Below, one piece after another: positions 18,673 through 27,283 of a stretch of 64,000 nucleotides of DNA. The notes beneath the pieces were generated by a model that worked only from the letters and a program-made list of their open reading frames with translations, made no database searches and was not told the DNA's origin. The position numbers and the translations under genes are program-made. The DNA is from Microbacterium indicum DSM 19969 (GTDB taxonomy: Bacteria; Actinomycetota; Actinomycetes; Actinomycetales; Microbacteriaceae): assembly GCF_000422385.1 (NCBI RefSeq), contig NZ_AULR01000013.1:17084-81083 (forward strand), in the 5' to 3' direction. Every line of letters begins with the position of its first letter. Within the stretch, counting starts at the first letter, position 1.

Positions 18673-19671
18673 TCAGGCCTCCGAGTCGAGTGCCGTCACC
18701 GGCACGGGGTACGCGAGCGGCTCCCCCGCCGCGATCCGGCGCAGCTCGCCGATCTCGGCGTCGACCATGCGGTCGACCTCCGTGCCGACCGACCCCGCGA
18801 TGTGCGGGGTGAGGAGCGCGTTCGGGTGGTCGTACAGCGGGTGCTCCGCCGGGAGGACCCACGGCACCGTCACGTCGAGCACCGCGAACAGGTCGCCGCG
18901 CACCACGCGGTCGGTCAGCGCATCCTGGTCGACGACCTCGCCGCGCGCCGTGTTGATGATCGCCGATCCGGGGCGCATGGCGTCGATGAGCTCGCGCGTC
19001 ACGAGCCCGCGCGTCGCCGGCAGCGACGGCGCGTGCACCGAGACGACGTCGCTCGCCTGGAAGAGCTCCGCGAGCGTCGCGGGCTCCGCCCCGAGCGCGC
19101 GGATCTCGTCGGCGCCGAGGGTGGGGTCACTGAGCAGGACGTCGAGCTCGAAGGGCGCGAGCAGGTCGACGACGCGTCGGCCGATGCGCGACGCCCCGAT
19201 GATCCCGACGGTGCGGCGGTAGTTGCCGATCACCCCGAGCGCGGCCTGATCGACGAGGTCGCGGCTCTCGCGGTACGCCCGGGCGATCGGGACGATGCGC
19301 TTGTTCGCGAAGAGGATCGCGGCGAGCGTGTACTCGGCGACGGGGACGGCGTTGGCGTCGACCGCCGAGCTCACGCCGATCCCCCGCTCCCACACGGCGC
19401 GGTCGAACTGGCTGCGGACCGAGCCCGCGACGTGGAGGATCCACCGGAGGCGCGGCGCCGCGGCGAGCATCCCCGCGTCGATGCGCGGCGTCCCCCACCC
19501 CGTCACGAGGACCTCGGCCTCGGCGAGGGCCGCGCGGGCACGCGGGTCGTCGAAGCCGTCGACCGTGCCGAGGAGGCGGCCCTCCTCGGCGAGCAGCCGC
19601 GCGAGGCGCCGCTCCGAGGCCGGGGCGAGCGCCCCCGTGCCGACGGCGCTGAGGACGGCGGGGCGCGTCAT
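18673..19671 (-). CDS. D-isomer-specific 2-hydroxyacid dehydrogenase
   Basis: A 332-residue NAD-dependent dehydrogenase. The dinucleotide fold is GIIGASRIGRRVVDLL near 165, with the acidic residue of VLLSDPT after it. Catalytic residues: Arg in NTARGEVVDQDAL and His in LTPHIAGSVG. It is the last gene of the carbohydrate operon, overlapping the YesL-like gene as ATGA at 19671, so it probably reduces or oxidises an acid derived from the imported sugar. The actual substrate is not evident. Homologues include glyoxylate/hydroxypyruvate-type enzymes. Confidence 0.88.
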   Translation of the reverse strand: MTRPAVLSAVGTGALAPASERRLARLLAEEGRLLGTVDGFDDPRARAALAEAEVLVTGWGTPRIDAGMLAAAPRLRWILHVAGSVRSQFDRAVWERGIGVSSAVDANAVPVAEYTLAAILFANKRIVPIARAYRESRDLVDQAALGVIGNYRRTVGIIGASRIGRRVVDLLAPFELDVLLSDPTLGADEIRALGAEPATLAELFQASDVVSVHAPSLPATRGLVTRELIDAMRPGSAIINTARGEVVDQDALTDRVVRGDLFAVLDVTVPWVLPAEHPLYDHPNALLTPHIAGSVGTEVDRMVDAEIGELRRIAAGEPLAYPVPVTALDSEA

Positions 19672-20336
19672 GCCGCCTCCCCCGCCGGGCGCAGGGCCGG
19701 CTGCAGGGTGTGCCGCCCGCCCGCCCACACGATATAGAGGCACGCGGCCGCCGTGAGGCCGAGGCCACAGGCGGGCGCCGCGGAGACGACGGCGGCCTGC
19801 ACGCCGACGACGACGAGGCTCAGGACCGTGAGCGGCCAGCGGCGCACGGCGAGGAGGAGCGAGATCCGGACGACGTCGCGCAGGCGCGAGGCCGGAGACT
19901 CCGCGATCGCGACGAGCCCCACCGCTCCCGTCGCGACGGCGAGGAGGGCGATCACGACGAGGAGCGGCGCGACGACGGCGCCAGCGCCCGTCGGCACGAG
20001 GACGAACACGTCGACGGCCGCGACCGTCACGACGGCGACGACGATCGCCGAGAGCGCGAGCGCAGGGCGCCACGTCGCGCGCAGCTGCCGGAGGAAGGCC
20101 CGGAGCACCGACGGATCGCCGCCCGAGTGGGAGCGGAAGACGCCGAACGCCGCGCAGATCCCGCACCCGGCCGGCACCGCGGCGAGCGCGAGGAGCGGCC
20201 AGGACAACGACGGGTCGGTCGTGACGAGGAGCGCGATGAACGGCAGGCACCACACCGCGAGCGCGACGTTCGTGCCGAGGACGAGGTGCGCCGCGCCGAA
20301 GAGCGTCGCGTAGACGCCGTGCGGGATCCGCTTCAT
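19668..20336 (-). CDS. YesL/DUF624-like membrane protein of a sugar ABC operon
   Basis: A 222-residue polytopic membrane protein with about five hydrophobic segments (near 15-40, 45-65, 90-115, 120-145, 170-195). The start MKRIPHGVYATLFGAAHLVLGTN, the layout and the gene neighbourhood fit the YesL/DUF624 family, which accompanies carbohydrate permeases in pectin, mannan and other glycan loci. Its role is unknown; a helper function for uptake has been supposed for the family. It starts 2 bp after the stop of the second permease gene and overlaps the dehydrogenase by 4 nt. Confidence 0.7.
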   Translation of the reverse strand: MKRIPHGVYATLFGAAHLVLGTNVALAVWCLPFIALLVTTDPSLSWPLLALAAVPAGCGICAAFGVFRSHSGGDPSVLRAFLRQLRATWRPALALSAIVVAVVTVAAVDVFVLVPTGAGAVVAPLLVVIALLAVATGAVGLVAIAESPASRLRDVVRISLLLAVRRWPLTVLSLVVVGVQAAVVSAAPACGLGLTAAACLYIVWAGGRHTLQPALRPAGEAA

Positions 20337-20338
20337 GG

Positions 20339-21253
20339 TCAGCCCTTCATCCCGCTCGTCGCGATGCCCTCGACGAAGAACCGCTGGCCCGCGAGGAACA
20401 CGACCGCGATCGGGACGACCGAGATCACGAGGCCCGCGAACAGCACCCCGTAGTCGACGTCGTACAGGCTCGAGACGAAGTTGTTGAGGCCCAGCTGCAT
20501 CGTCCACAGGCTCGGGTCGCGCAGGTAGATGAGCGGCCCGAGATAGTCGTTCCACGTGTTGACGAAGGTCAGGAGCGAGAGGCTCGCGATCGCGGGCACC
20601 GACAGCGGGAGCATGATCCGCCACCAGATGCCGTACTCGCTCACGCCGTCGAGGCGGGCGGCCTCGCTGAGCTCCTCGGGGACGGTCTCGTAGAACTGCT
20701 TCATGAGGAAGACGCCGAAGGCGCCGAACGCCTGCAGGAGGATGACCGACCACAGGGTGTTCGCGATCCCGGCGTCCGACAGCATGATGAACTGCGGGAT
20801 CATGTACGACTGCCACGGCACCGCGATCGTGCCGATGTAGAGCAGGAAGAGCGCGTCGCGGCCGGCGAAGCGGATCCGCGAGAATCCGTACGCCGCGAAC
20901 GACCCCGTGACGACCTGGAGCGCCGTCACCGAGACCGACAGCACGAGGGTGTTGCGGATCCAGGTGCCGATGTCGGCGCGCGTCCAGATGTCGACGTAGT
21001 TCTGCCAGACGAAGACCTCGGGGATCCACCGGACGGGAACCGAGAACACCTCGTTGGCCGACTTGAGCGAGCTCATGATCATCCAGAAGAACGGCGTGAG
21101 CATCGCGGCGGCGGCGACGATGAGGACGACGTACAGGAGCACCCGGAGCGCGATGCCCCTGCGCTGCCCCGCCGCCCGGGGGCGCGGCGCGGGCTCGACC
21201 GAGAGCCGCCGGCGCCGGGCCGGCGGGGTGACGAGGGTCATGGTCTCGCTCAT
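20339..21253 (-). CDS. Carbohydrate ABC transporter permease (MalG-type)
   Basis: A 304-residue inner-membrane subunit with six predicted helices. The EAA loop that docks the ATPase reads EELSEAARLDGVSEYGIWWRI near residue 195. The C-terminus QRFFVEGIATSGMKG is the classical end of MalG/CUT1 permeases. It overlaps the upstream permease gene as ATGA at 21253. No ATP-binding subunit is encoded in the locus, as is common for actinobacterial CUT1 systems that share an MsiK-type ATPase. Confidence 0.94.
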   Translation of the reverse strand: MSETMTLVTPPARRRRLSVEPAPRPRAAGQRRGIALRVLLYVVLIVAAAAMLTPFFWMIMSSLKSANEVFSVPVRWIPEVFVWQNYVDIWTRADIGTWIRNTLVLSVSVTALQVVTGSFAAYGFSRIRFAGRDALFLLYIGTIAVPWQSYMIPQFIMLSDAGIANTLWSVILLQAFGAFGVFLMKQFYETVPEELSEAARLDGVSEYGIWWRIMLPLSVPAIASLSLLTFVNTWNDYLGPLIYLRDPSLWTMQLGLNNFVSSLYDVDYGVLFAGLVISVVPIAVVFLAGQRFFVEGIATSGMKG

Positions 21254-22164
21254 CGCGCTTCGCTCCTCTTGTTCCACACGAACTGGATGACGGTGACGAG
21301 GATGCACAGGAGGAACAGCACGACCGACGCGGCCGACGCGTAGCCGAAGTCGTTCTCCTCGAAGCCCTTGCGGTAGATGAACTGCGAGATCACGGTCGTC
21401 GACTGCCCCGGTCCGCCCTTCGTGAGGACGAGGATCAGGTCGAAGATCTTGAGCGACCCGATCGTGAGCATGACCGTGACGAAGAACATCGTAGGCCGGA
21501 GGCTCGGCAGCGTCACGTGCGCGAAGCGCTGCCACGCGCCCGCCCCGTCCATGCGGGCCGCCTCGTGCAGCTCCCGCGGCACCGTCTGCAGGGCCGCGAG
21601 GAACAGCACCATGTAGTAGCCCATGTCGCGCCACACCGAGATGATCACGACGGCGGGCATCGACCAGTCCGCCGAGGTGAGCCAGCCGGGAGGGTTCGCG
21701 ATGCCGAGGAAGCGGAGGATCTCGTTGATCGGCCCGTAGTCGGGGCTGAACAGCAGGTTCCACACGAGGGCGATCGCGACGATCGACGTGATGTAGGGGA
21801 AGAACGCGGCCGTGCGGAAGAACGCGACGCCGCGCAGCTTGTTGTTGAGGAGGAGGGCGAGCCCGAGCGACACGACGATCGTCAGCGGGATGTGCATCAC
21901 GGCGTAGTAGAGCGTGTTGAGGAACGCGGTGCGGAAGCTCGCGTCGCCCGCGAGGCGCTGGAAGTTCTGCAGGCCGATGAACTGCGACGATCCGAAGATG
22001 TTCCAGTTCGTGAGCGACATGTAGAACAGCACGATCACGGGGATGAGCGTGAGGAGTGCGAAGCCGAGGAAGTTCGGCAGGATGAAGCTCCAGCCCAGGA
22101 GGGCGTTGCGCAGCCTCAGGCGCGATCGGCGCCGCGCGCGCGGTGGTGTCGCTGTCGTCGTCAT
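21250..22164 (-). CDS. Carbohydrate ABC transporter permease (MalF/UgpA-type)
   Basis: A 304-residue partner permease with six helices. The first follows a basic N-terminus (RARRRSRLRLRNALLGW). The EAA motif is RELHEAARMDGAGAWQRFAHV near 205. FIGL/YNWNIFG-like sequence (LTNWNIFGSSQFIGLQNFQ) after helix one is typical of CUT1 MalF-like subunits. It lies 44 bp downstream of the solute-binding protein gene and is coupled to the second permease. Confidence 0.94.
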   Translation of the reverse strand: MTTTATPPRARRRSRLRLRNALLGWSFILPNFLGFALLTLIPVIVLFYMSLTNWNIFGSSQFIGLQNFQRLAGDASFRTAFLNTLYYAVMHIPLTIVVSLGLALLLNNKLRGVAFFRTAAFFPYITSIVAIALVWNLLFSPDYGPINEILRFLGIANPPGWLTSADWSMPAVVIISVWRDMGYYMVLFLAALQTVPRELHEAARMDGAGAWQRFAHVTLPSLRPTMFFVTVMLTIGSLKIFDLILVLTKGGPGQSTTVISQFIYRKGFEENDFGYASAASVVLFLLCILVTVIQFVWNKRSEAR

Positions 22165-22208
22165 GATGCTCCCGACGGAGCGGGGCCGGATCCCCGACCC
22201 CGCTCCGG

Positions 22209-23492
22209 TCAGTCCAGTCCCACCTCGTTCGCGACGCGGCCCTCGGCGTCGGCGATCGCGGAGTCGACGTCCTGGGACCCCGACAGGATCGCGGAGTGCA
22301 TGTCGTTGAGGATGTTCTGCACGGCGGCCGTCTTGTCGGACGCCGGGTTCTCGGGCTTCGTGTCGTGCGTCTGCACGGCGAAGGTCGACAGCTCGTCCTG
22401 CGGAGCGCCGTCGACGGCGAAGTACGCGTCGACGACGGGATCCGTGAGGAGCGCGGGCGTGATGCCGATGCCCGCGAGGGCGGTCGCCGCCTCCTCGCTG
22501 GCCGCGTAGGCGAGGAACTCCTTCGCGAGCTCCGCCTTCGCGTCCGACACGTTGGCGTTGACGCCGAAGCCCGTCGGGTCGCCGAAGGTGACGGGGGTCT
22601 GGTCGGTGCCCGTCGTCGAGGCGTCGAGCTGCGGGATCGGGGCGATGCCCCAGTCGAAGTCGTCGGCCTCGCCCGACGCCTGCTGCGAGATGAGCGTCGC
22701 GACGTACCAGGTGCCCATCGGCATCATCGCGGCGTTCTGCTTGCCGAACTCTCCCTGGTAGGTGAGCTGGTTGGCCGAGACGGTGTTGAACGACTGCTGC
22801 GCGCCGTCGTCCTGCAGCGTGAGCGTGCGCTCGTAGAACGGCGCGAAGTAGCCGTAGTCACCGCTGAGGATGTCGGCGCCCGCCGACTGAGCCGTTGCGA
22901 AGCCCTGCAGCGTCGACTGCCAGCCGTGCTCGTAGGTGCCCTTGGGCCCGTCGAGCGCCGCCGTCAGCTCCTCGGCCGCGGCGTCGTAGTCGTCCCAGGT
23001 CCAGGATCCGTCGGGGTAGGCGACGCCCGCCTCGTCGAAGAGCGCCTTGTCGTAGTAGAGCACCCACGAGTCCTGGCGGTACGGAACGGCGTAGCGCGTG
23101 CCGTCGACGGTGTACGAGTCGAGCCCGCCGATCCCGTCGGGCACCTCGACGTCGGACACGTCGAGCAGCTGGCCGCCCTCCTGGAAGGTCGTGAGGAACT
23201 TGACCTCCTTCTGGGTGACGATGTCGGGCCCCTTGCCCGCGGCGAGGTCGGCCGTCACGAGGGTGTTGTACTCGGTGGGGTCGTAGTCGACGACCTCGAC
23301 CGTGACGCCCTCGTGCTGCGCCTCGAAGCCGTCGGCGAGCAGCTGGAACTCCGGCGTCGTGTCGACGCTCCAGCCCGAGATCGTGAGGGTCGAGTCGTCG
23401 GACGCGGAGGAGGATCCGGCGGATCCGCCGCATGCCGAGAGGGCGAGGGTGAGGGCGGCCAGGCCGGCCGCCGCGGTGATCGTGCGCTTCAT
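22209..23492 (-). CDS. Extracellular sugar-binding lipoprotein
   Basis: A 427-residue solute-binding protein of the CUT1 family. The lipoprotein signal ends in LALSACGG, with the lipid-modified Cys at about residue 21. The mature part has the family pattern LTISGWSVDTTPEFQLLADGFE and PDIVTQKEVKFLTTFQEGG. The ATG at 23492 is chosen over one at 23522 because it directly starts the signal peptide and has AAGGAG 9 nt upstream. It captures the substrate for the two permeases downstream. The ligand is unknown; the DUF2264 neighbour suggests a glycan fragment. Confidence 0.93.
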   Translation of the reverse strand: MKRTITAAAGLAALTLALSACGGSAGSSSASDDSTLTISGWSVDTTPEFQLLADGFEAQHEGVTVEVVDYDPTEYNTLVTADLAAGKGPDIVTQKEVKFLTTFQEGGQLLDVSDVEVPDGIGGLDSYTVDGTRYAVPYRQDSWVLYYDKALFDEAGVAYPDGSWTWDDYDAAAEELTAALDGPKGTYEHGWQSTLQGFATAQSAGADILSGDYGYFAPFYERTLTLQDDGAQQSFNTVSANQLTYQGEFGKQNAAMMPMGTWYVATLISQQASGEADDFDWGIAPIPQLDASTTGTDQTPVTFGDPTGFGVNANVSDAKAELAKEFLAYAASEEAATALAGIGITPALLTDPVVDAYFAVDGAPQDELSTFAVQTHDTKPENPASDKTAAVQNILNDMHSAILSGSQDVDSAIADAEGRVANEVGLD

Positions 23493-23537
23493 GTGCTGCT
23501 GCTCCTTTGCTGCAGGGTGCATCGTTCGGTGTTCGGG

Positions 23538-25388
23538 TCAGGGGAGGAAGTGACGGAGATCGTGGTCGCTGCGGTGGCCGTCGGGCCAGGTGACGCTCAC
23601 GGCGTCGCCGTCGACGGCGATGCCGCAGCCGGCGGGGGCCCCGAGCGCGAGCTCGGCGGCGGCCCACTCCCCCGCGACGATCGCAGCATCGGCGACGGGG
23701 ATCGAGGCGACGGGCCCGAGCGGGCTCGCGTCGGCGCGCACGACGACGACGGCGTCGGCTCCGCCCGCGAGGCGCAGCGCCGTGGCGGGAGCGCCGTCGC
23801 CCGCGGCGGCCCAGCCGCCGAAGCGCAGGCACCACCCGTCCGGAGCGGCGCCGACGCGGGCGAGGCGCACCTCGTGCGCCCCGCGGACGAGCGAGACGAC
23901 GGTGACGGGGGCGACGACCTCCGCCTCGCCCGCGACGCCGGATCCGTGGTTCCGGGCGCCCGCGACGGGATCGATCGTGTGCGCGTCCCACGAGGAGGCG
24001 GCGACGCCCACGCCGTCGTCCACGCGCGCGGCGCGGAGCGTCATGGCGGCGCGGTGCGTCGCGCGGCCGGATCCGTCGACGAGCGCGACCGACTGCTCGA
24101 GCGGGTCGGTCCACGCCGCGTCGTCGAGGAGCGGGGAGGCGGCCGTCGAATAGCCCAGCCGCGCGTACAGGGGCGAGTCGCCGACGACGGTCCCCGGCAG
24201 CGCGTGGTCCGTCCCGTGGTTCACGACGCGGACGACGCCGTCGGCCGCCGTTCCCGAGACGATCCACCCCGGGACCGGAAGCGCGCGCAGCGTGTCGCCG
24301 CGCTCGATCGGCAGCGGCTCGGCGGGCGCGGCCCACACCGGGTGATCGGCGGGGAGGGCGATGCCGAGGAGGCCCTTGGCGGCCCAGTAGGGGGATCCGG
24401 TCCCCGAGTACGACTGCGCCATCTGGCGCCACTCGTCGAACCAGCCCATCGTCAGCACGCCGTCGGGGCCGGGAACGCCGCGGTCCGCGAAGTGCTGCAC
24501 GATCCGCGCGCCCGCGCGCCTCAGCTCGCCGAGCGGGACCTCGTCGACGCCCGCGATCGCCCCGGCCCAGAACGGCGCGGCCGCCGCGAAGCGGTAGATG
24601 AGGCTGCGTCCCTGGATGAGGGGACCGCCGTCGCCTCCCACGAGGTGCACGGCATCGGCGAGGTACGCGCCGAGCTTCCTCCTGTCGCGCCCGGGGCGGT
24701 CGCCCGCGAGCTCATCGGCACCGCGCATGCGCGCCCAGAGGATCGGGTAGAGGTGCATGGCCCAGCCGACGTAGTGGTCGTAGGCGCGGCCGTCGCCGTC
24801 CGAGTACCAGCCGCCGTCGCGGGCGAACTCGTCGTTCAGCGCGAGGTCGGCGTCGATGTCCTCCTGCGACCACGGGCCGCCGACCGAACGCAGGAACGTC
24901 TCGACGACGATGCGGAACCACAGCCAGTTGTTGCGCGGGTACGTCGTGTCGCCGACGACGGGCGCGAGGTAGTCGACGACGCGGCCCTGCGTGACGGCGT
25001 CGAGGCGATCCCAGATCCACTCGCGCGTCATGTCGAGGATCAGGGCGATCGACGCGGCCTCGACCTTCGCCTGGCCGTGTTCGTCGGGGCGGACCCAGCG
25101 ATCGGAGGCCTCGGGGTCGACGCCGCGCGCGATCGCACGGGTGCAGAAGTCGATGAGGCGGTCGACGCCGTGACCGCGCTCCCCCGCGATGCGGAAGCCG
25201 GCGAGGAGGAAGGTGCGCGCGAAGCCCTCGAGGCCGTCGACGTCATGGCCGTATCCGCCCTCGGCGCCCGGGAACTCGATGCGCGCTCCTCCCTCCGACG
25301 CGTGCGCCAGGGCGGCTTCCAGCAGCCGGTCGGCGTAGGCGGTGAGGTCGTCGCGCGTCCACTCGGGGGCGAGCTCGGCAGCAGTCAC
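23538..25388 (-). CDS. DUF2264 protein, putative glycan-active enzyme
   Basis: A 616-residue protein. The N-terminal 350 residues match the DUF2264 family (RNNWLWFRIVVETFLRSVG near 185, DGRAYDHYVGWAMHLYPILWARM near 225, QGRSLIYRFAAAAPFWAG near 280), which has the look of an alpha/alpha toroid as in polysaccharide lyases and unsaturated glucuronyl hydrolases. The C-terminal 270 residues are beta-rich. No signal peptide is visible, so it should act inside the cell on imported oligosaccharides. The GTG at 25388 with AAGGAG 6 nt upstream is preferred to an upstream ATG lying in the regulator's promoter. It heads the operon. The reaction is unknown. Confidence 0.8.
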   Translation of the reverse strand: MTAAELAPEWTRDDLTAYADRLLEAALAHASEGGARIEFPGAEGGYGHDVDGLEGFARTFLLAGFRIAGERGHGVDRLIDFCTRAIARGVDPEASDRWVRPDEHGQAKVEAASIALILDMTREWIWDRLDAVTQGRVVDYLAPVVGDTTYPRNNWLWFRIVVETFLRSVGGPWSQEDIDADLALNDEFARDGGWYSDGDGRAYDHYVGWAMHLYPILWARMRGADELAGDRPGRDRRKLGAYLADAVHLVGGDGGPLIQGRSLIYRFAAAAPFWAGAIAGVDEVPLGELRRAGARIVQHFADRGVPGPDGVLTMGWFDEWRQMAQSYSGTGSPYWAAKGLLGIALPADHPVWAAPAEPLPIERGDTLRALPVPGWIVSGTAADGVVRVVNHGTDHALPGTVVGDSPLYARLGYSTAASPLLDDAAWTDPLEQSVALVDGSGRATHRAAMTLRAARVDDGVGVAASSWDAHTIDPVAGARNHGSGVAGEAEVVAPVTVVSLVRGAHEVRLARVGAAPDGWCLRFGGWAAAGDGAPATALRLAGGADAVVVVRADASPLGPVASIPVADAAIVAGEWAAAELALGAPAGCGIAVDGDAVSVTWPDGHRSDHDLRHFLP

Positions 25389-25441
25389 GGAGATCTCCTT
25401 CGACGGTCCGTGGGGGGTCGTCGGCGAGCGTATCAATCCGT

Positions 25442-25492
25442 TTCGTTCACACGAATCTTTTGTGATCGTAACTGATCGTTTATGGTCGTTGC
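25442..25492. promoter_or_regulatory. Operator region with 10-bp TGATCGT repeats and an inverted repeat
   Basis: Between the divergent DUF2264 gene and the regulator lie three direct repeats, TGATCGT, TGATCGT and TGGTCGT (25463-25469, 25473-25479, 25483-25489), at exactly 10-bp spacing, the last ending 3 nt before the regulator ATG. An inverted repeat TTCGT-N4-ACGAA (25442-25455) lies alongside. TATGGT (25481-25486) would be a -10 ending 6 nt before the ATG, so regulator binding should shut its own promoter. Confidence 0.6.
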
Positions 25493-26593
25493 ATGCCTGC
25501 ACCGTCGCACGCGCCGGATCCGTCCGGCCCCCTGGGCGCCTCGCGGCGCGACCGGATCCTCGATGCCCTGGCCCGCGACGGCGAGGTGCGCGTCTCCCAG
25601 CTCGCGGCCGACCTCGGCGCCGCCGCCGTCACGCTCCGGCGCGACCTCCAGCAGCTCGAGGCCGACGGCCTGCTGACCCGCGTCCACGGCGGCGCCGTCC
25701 CGCCGGCGGGAGGCGTCGCGGCCCGACCCGCGACACGCGGCTCGGGCCGGATCGGCGTCCTCGTTCCGTCGCTCGACTTCTACTGGCCCGACATCGTCCG
25801 CTCGATCGAGTCCGCGGCGCGCGATCGCGGCTACGCGATGCTCCTGCGCGGGACCTCGTACGACATGCAGGACGAACGGCCCGTGCTCGCGCGCATGCTC
25901 GAGGCGGGCGACGTCGCGGGCCTCGTCGTCGCCCCCAACACCGACACCGAGTTCGCGCCGGACGTCATCGCCTGGCTCGAGCAGTCGGGGGTGCCGTTCG
26001 TGCTCGCCGAGCGCGAGGCCGCGCGGCGGCCCCTCGGCACCCCGCTCGAGTCGGTCGCGACGGACCACGCACTCGGCGCGATCCTCGCCGCCCGCCATCT
26101 GGCCGCCCTCGGGCATCGTAAGGTCGGTCTCCTCATCTCGCGCTCGTCGCCGACCTCGCGCAAGATCATCGCGGGCTGGACCGCGGCGTGCCGCGAGCTC
26201 GGCCTCACGCCGGACGACCACGTCGAGCGGATCCTCCCCGACCGCGGCGACGCGGCGTTCTCGCGCGCCGTCGAGGCGGTGCTCGACGCCGTGCTCGCGG
26301 CGGGCGTCACGGCGCTGCTCGTGCACTCGGATCGCGAGGCGATGGCGCTCGTCGACCTCGCGCTCGCGCGCGGCCTCGCGGTGCCCGGCGACCTCTCGGT
26401 CATCGCCTACGACGACGAATACGCCGAGCTCTTCACGCCGGCGCTCACGGGCGTCGCTCCCCCGCGCGCGGCGATCGGCCGCGCGGCGCTCGACCTGCTC
26501 GCGGCGCGGATCGCGGACCCCGCCAGGCCCGTGCACCGGCTCACGATCAGCCCCGAGCTGAACGTGCGCGACTCGACGGGCGAGCCCGGCTGA
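25493..26593 (+). CDS. Hybrid regulator: DeoR-type helix-turn-helix with LacI-type sugar-binding domain
   Basis: A 366-residue transcription factor. Residues 18-75 form a DeoR-type winged helix (RRDRILDALARDGEVRVSQLAADLG, then VTLRRDLQQLEADGLLTRVHGGA). From residue 85 it continues as a LacI/GalR periplasmic-binding fold (GRIGVLVPSLDFYWPDIVRSIE; the AARHLAALGHRKVGLLI region; VIAYDDEYAELFTPALT). This combination replaces the usual LacI HTH plus hinge helix. It is divergent from the carbohydrate operon and almost certainly controls it. Its stop abuts the ftsR stop with no base between them. Confidence 0.9.
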   Translation: MPAPSHAPDPSGPLGASRRDRILDALARDGEVRVSQLAADLGAAAVTLRRDLQQLEADGLLTRVHGGAVPPAGGVAARPATRGSGRIGVLVPSLDFYWPDIVRSIESAARDRGYAMLLRGTSYDMQDERPVLARMLEAGDVAGLVVAPNTDTEFAPDVIAWLEQSGVPFVLAEREAARRPLGTPLESVATDHALGAILAARHLAALGHRKVGLLISRSSPTSRKIIAGWTAACRELGLTPDDHVERILPDRGDAAFSRAVEAVLDAVLAAGVTALLVHSDREAMALVDLALARGLAVPGDLSVIAYDDEYAELFTPALTGVAPPRAAIGRAALDLLAARIADPARPVHRLTISPELNVRDSTGEPG

Positions 26594-27283
26594 TCAGTCG
26601 GGGAGGATGCGCGCGAGCGCGTCGCGCACGAAGATCGAGCGCACCTCGTCGAGGCGGTCGGCGAGCTGCGGTCCGAGCTCGGACGCCGCGGCGCGCGACG
26701 ACGGATCCGACCGTCGCAGGAGCGGCGAGAGCGCGGCCTCGACGAGGGCGGCCTCGCGCTCGGCGCTCTGGCGCAGCGTGCGCACGTGGCGCGGGTCGAT
26801 GCCGTGCCGCTCGAGCGCGACGAGCGCGCGCAGCAGCGCGACGGCCCGGTCGTCGTACGACTCGGCCGGAGTCATGAGCCCCAGGCTGAACGCGTCGTTC
26901 AGCAGCTGCGGCGCCGCGCCCGCGGCCTCGAGCAGGTCGGTGCGCGCGTAACTGCGCCCCGACGGGTGGATCGAGGTGGGGACCTGCGGCATGTCGGGCG
27001 ACTTGCCCGCGTCGAGGTCGTCGAGGTAGTCGCGGATCACCCCGAGCGGGAGATAGTGATCGCGCTGCAGCGTGAGCGCGAGGCGCAGGCGCTCGAGGTC
27101 GCTCGGCGAGAACTTGCGGTACCCCGCGGCCGTGCGCTGCGGGGAGACGATCCCCTGCACCTCGAGGAAGCGCAGCTTGCTCGAGGTCAGCGCCGGGAAG
27201 TCTCCGGAGAGCTTCGACAGCACCTGTCCGATCGACAGCAGCGCGCGCCCGGCGGCCCCGTCTGCCGCGGCCGCCGCCGCCAT
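26594..27283 (-). CDS. ftsR: MerR-family regulator FtsR-like
   Basis: A 229-residue MerR-type protein. The N-terminal winged helix reads LSIGQVLSKLSGDFPALTSSKLRFLEVQGIVSPQRTAAGYRKFS; a long helical C-terminal region follows without the Cys residues of metal sensors. It matches the Rv1828/FtsR family, which in corynebacteria activates ftsZ. The gene directly follows the garA-like FHA gene, as in mycobacteria (Rv1827-Rv1828), with the stop and start sharing one base (TGATG). The second MerR gene of that conserved group lies at 30274 here. Confidence 0.9.
   Translation of the reverse strand: MAAAAAADGAAGRALLSIGQVLSKLSGDFPALTSSKLRFLEVQGIVSPQRTAAGYRKFSPSDLERLRLALTLQRDHYLPLGVIRDYLDDLDAGKSPDMPQVPTSIHPSGRSYARTDLLEAAGAAPQLLNDAFSLGLMTPAESYDDRAVALLRALVALERHGIDPRHVRTLRQSAEREAALVEAALSPLLRRSDPSSRAAASELGPQLADRLDEVRSIFVRDALARILPD

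Noticed and set aside
22296..25475. A 1059-codon plus-strand frame opposite the solute-binding protein and DUF2264 genes
   Set aside because: Same Arg/Gly/Val-rich shadow composition; the minus-strand genes have clear family motifs and ribosome binding sites.
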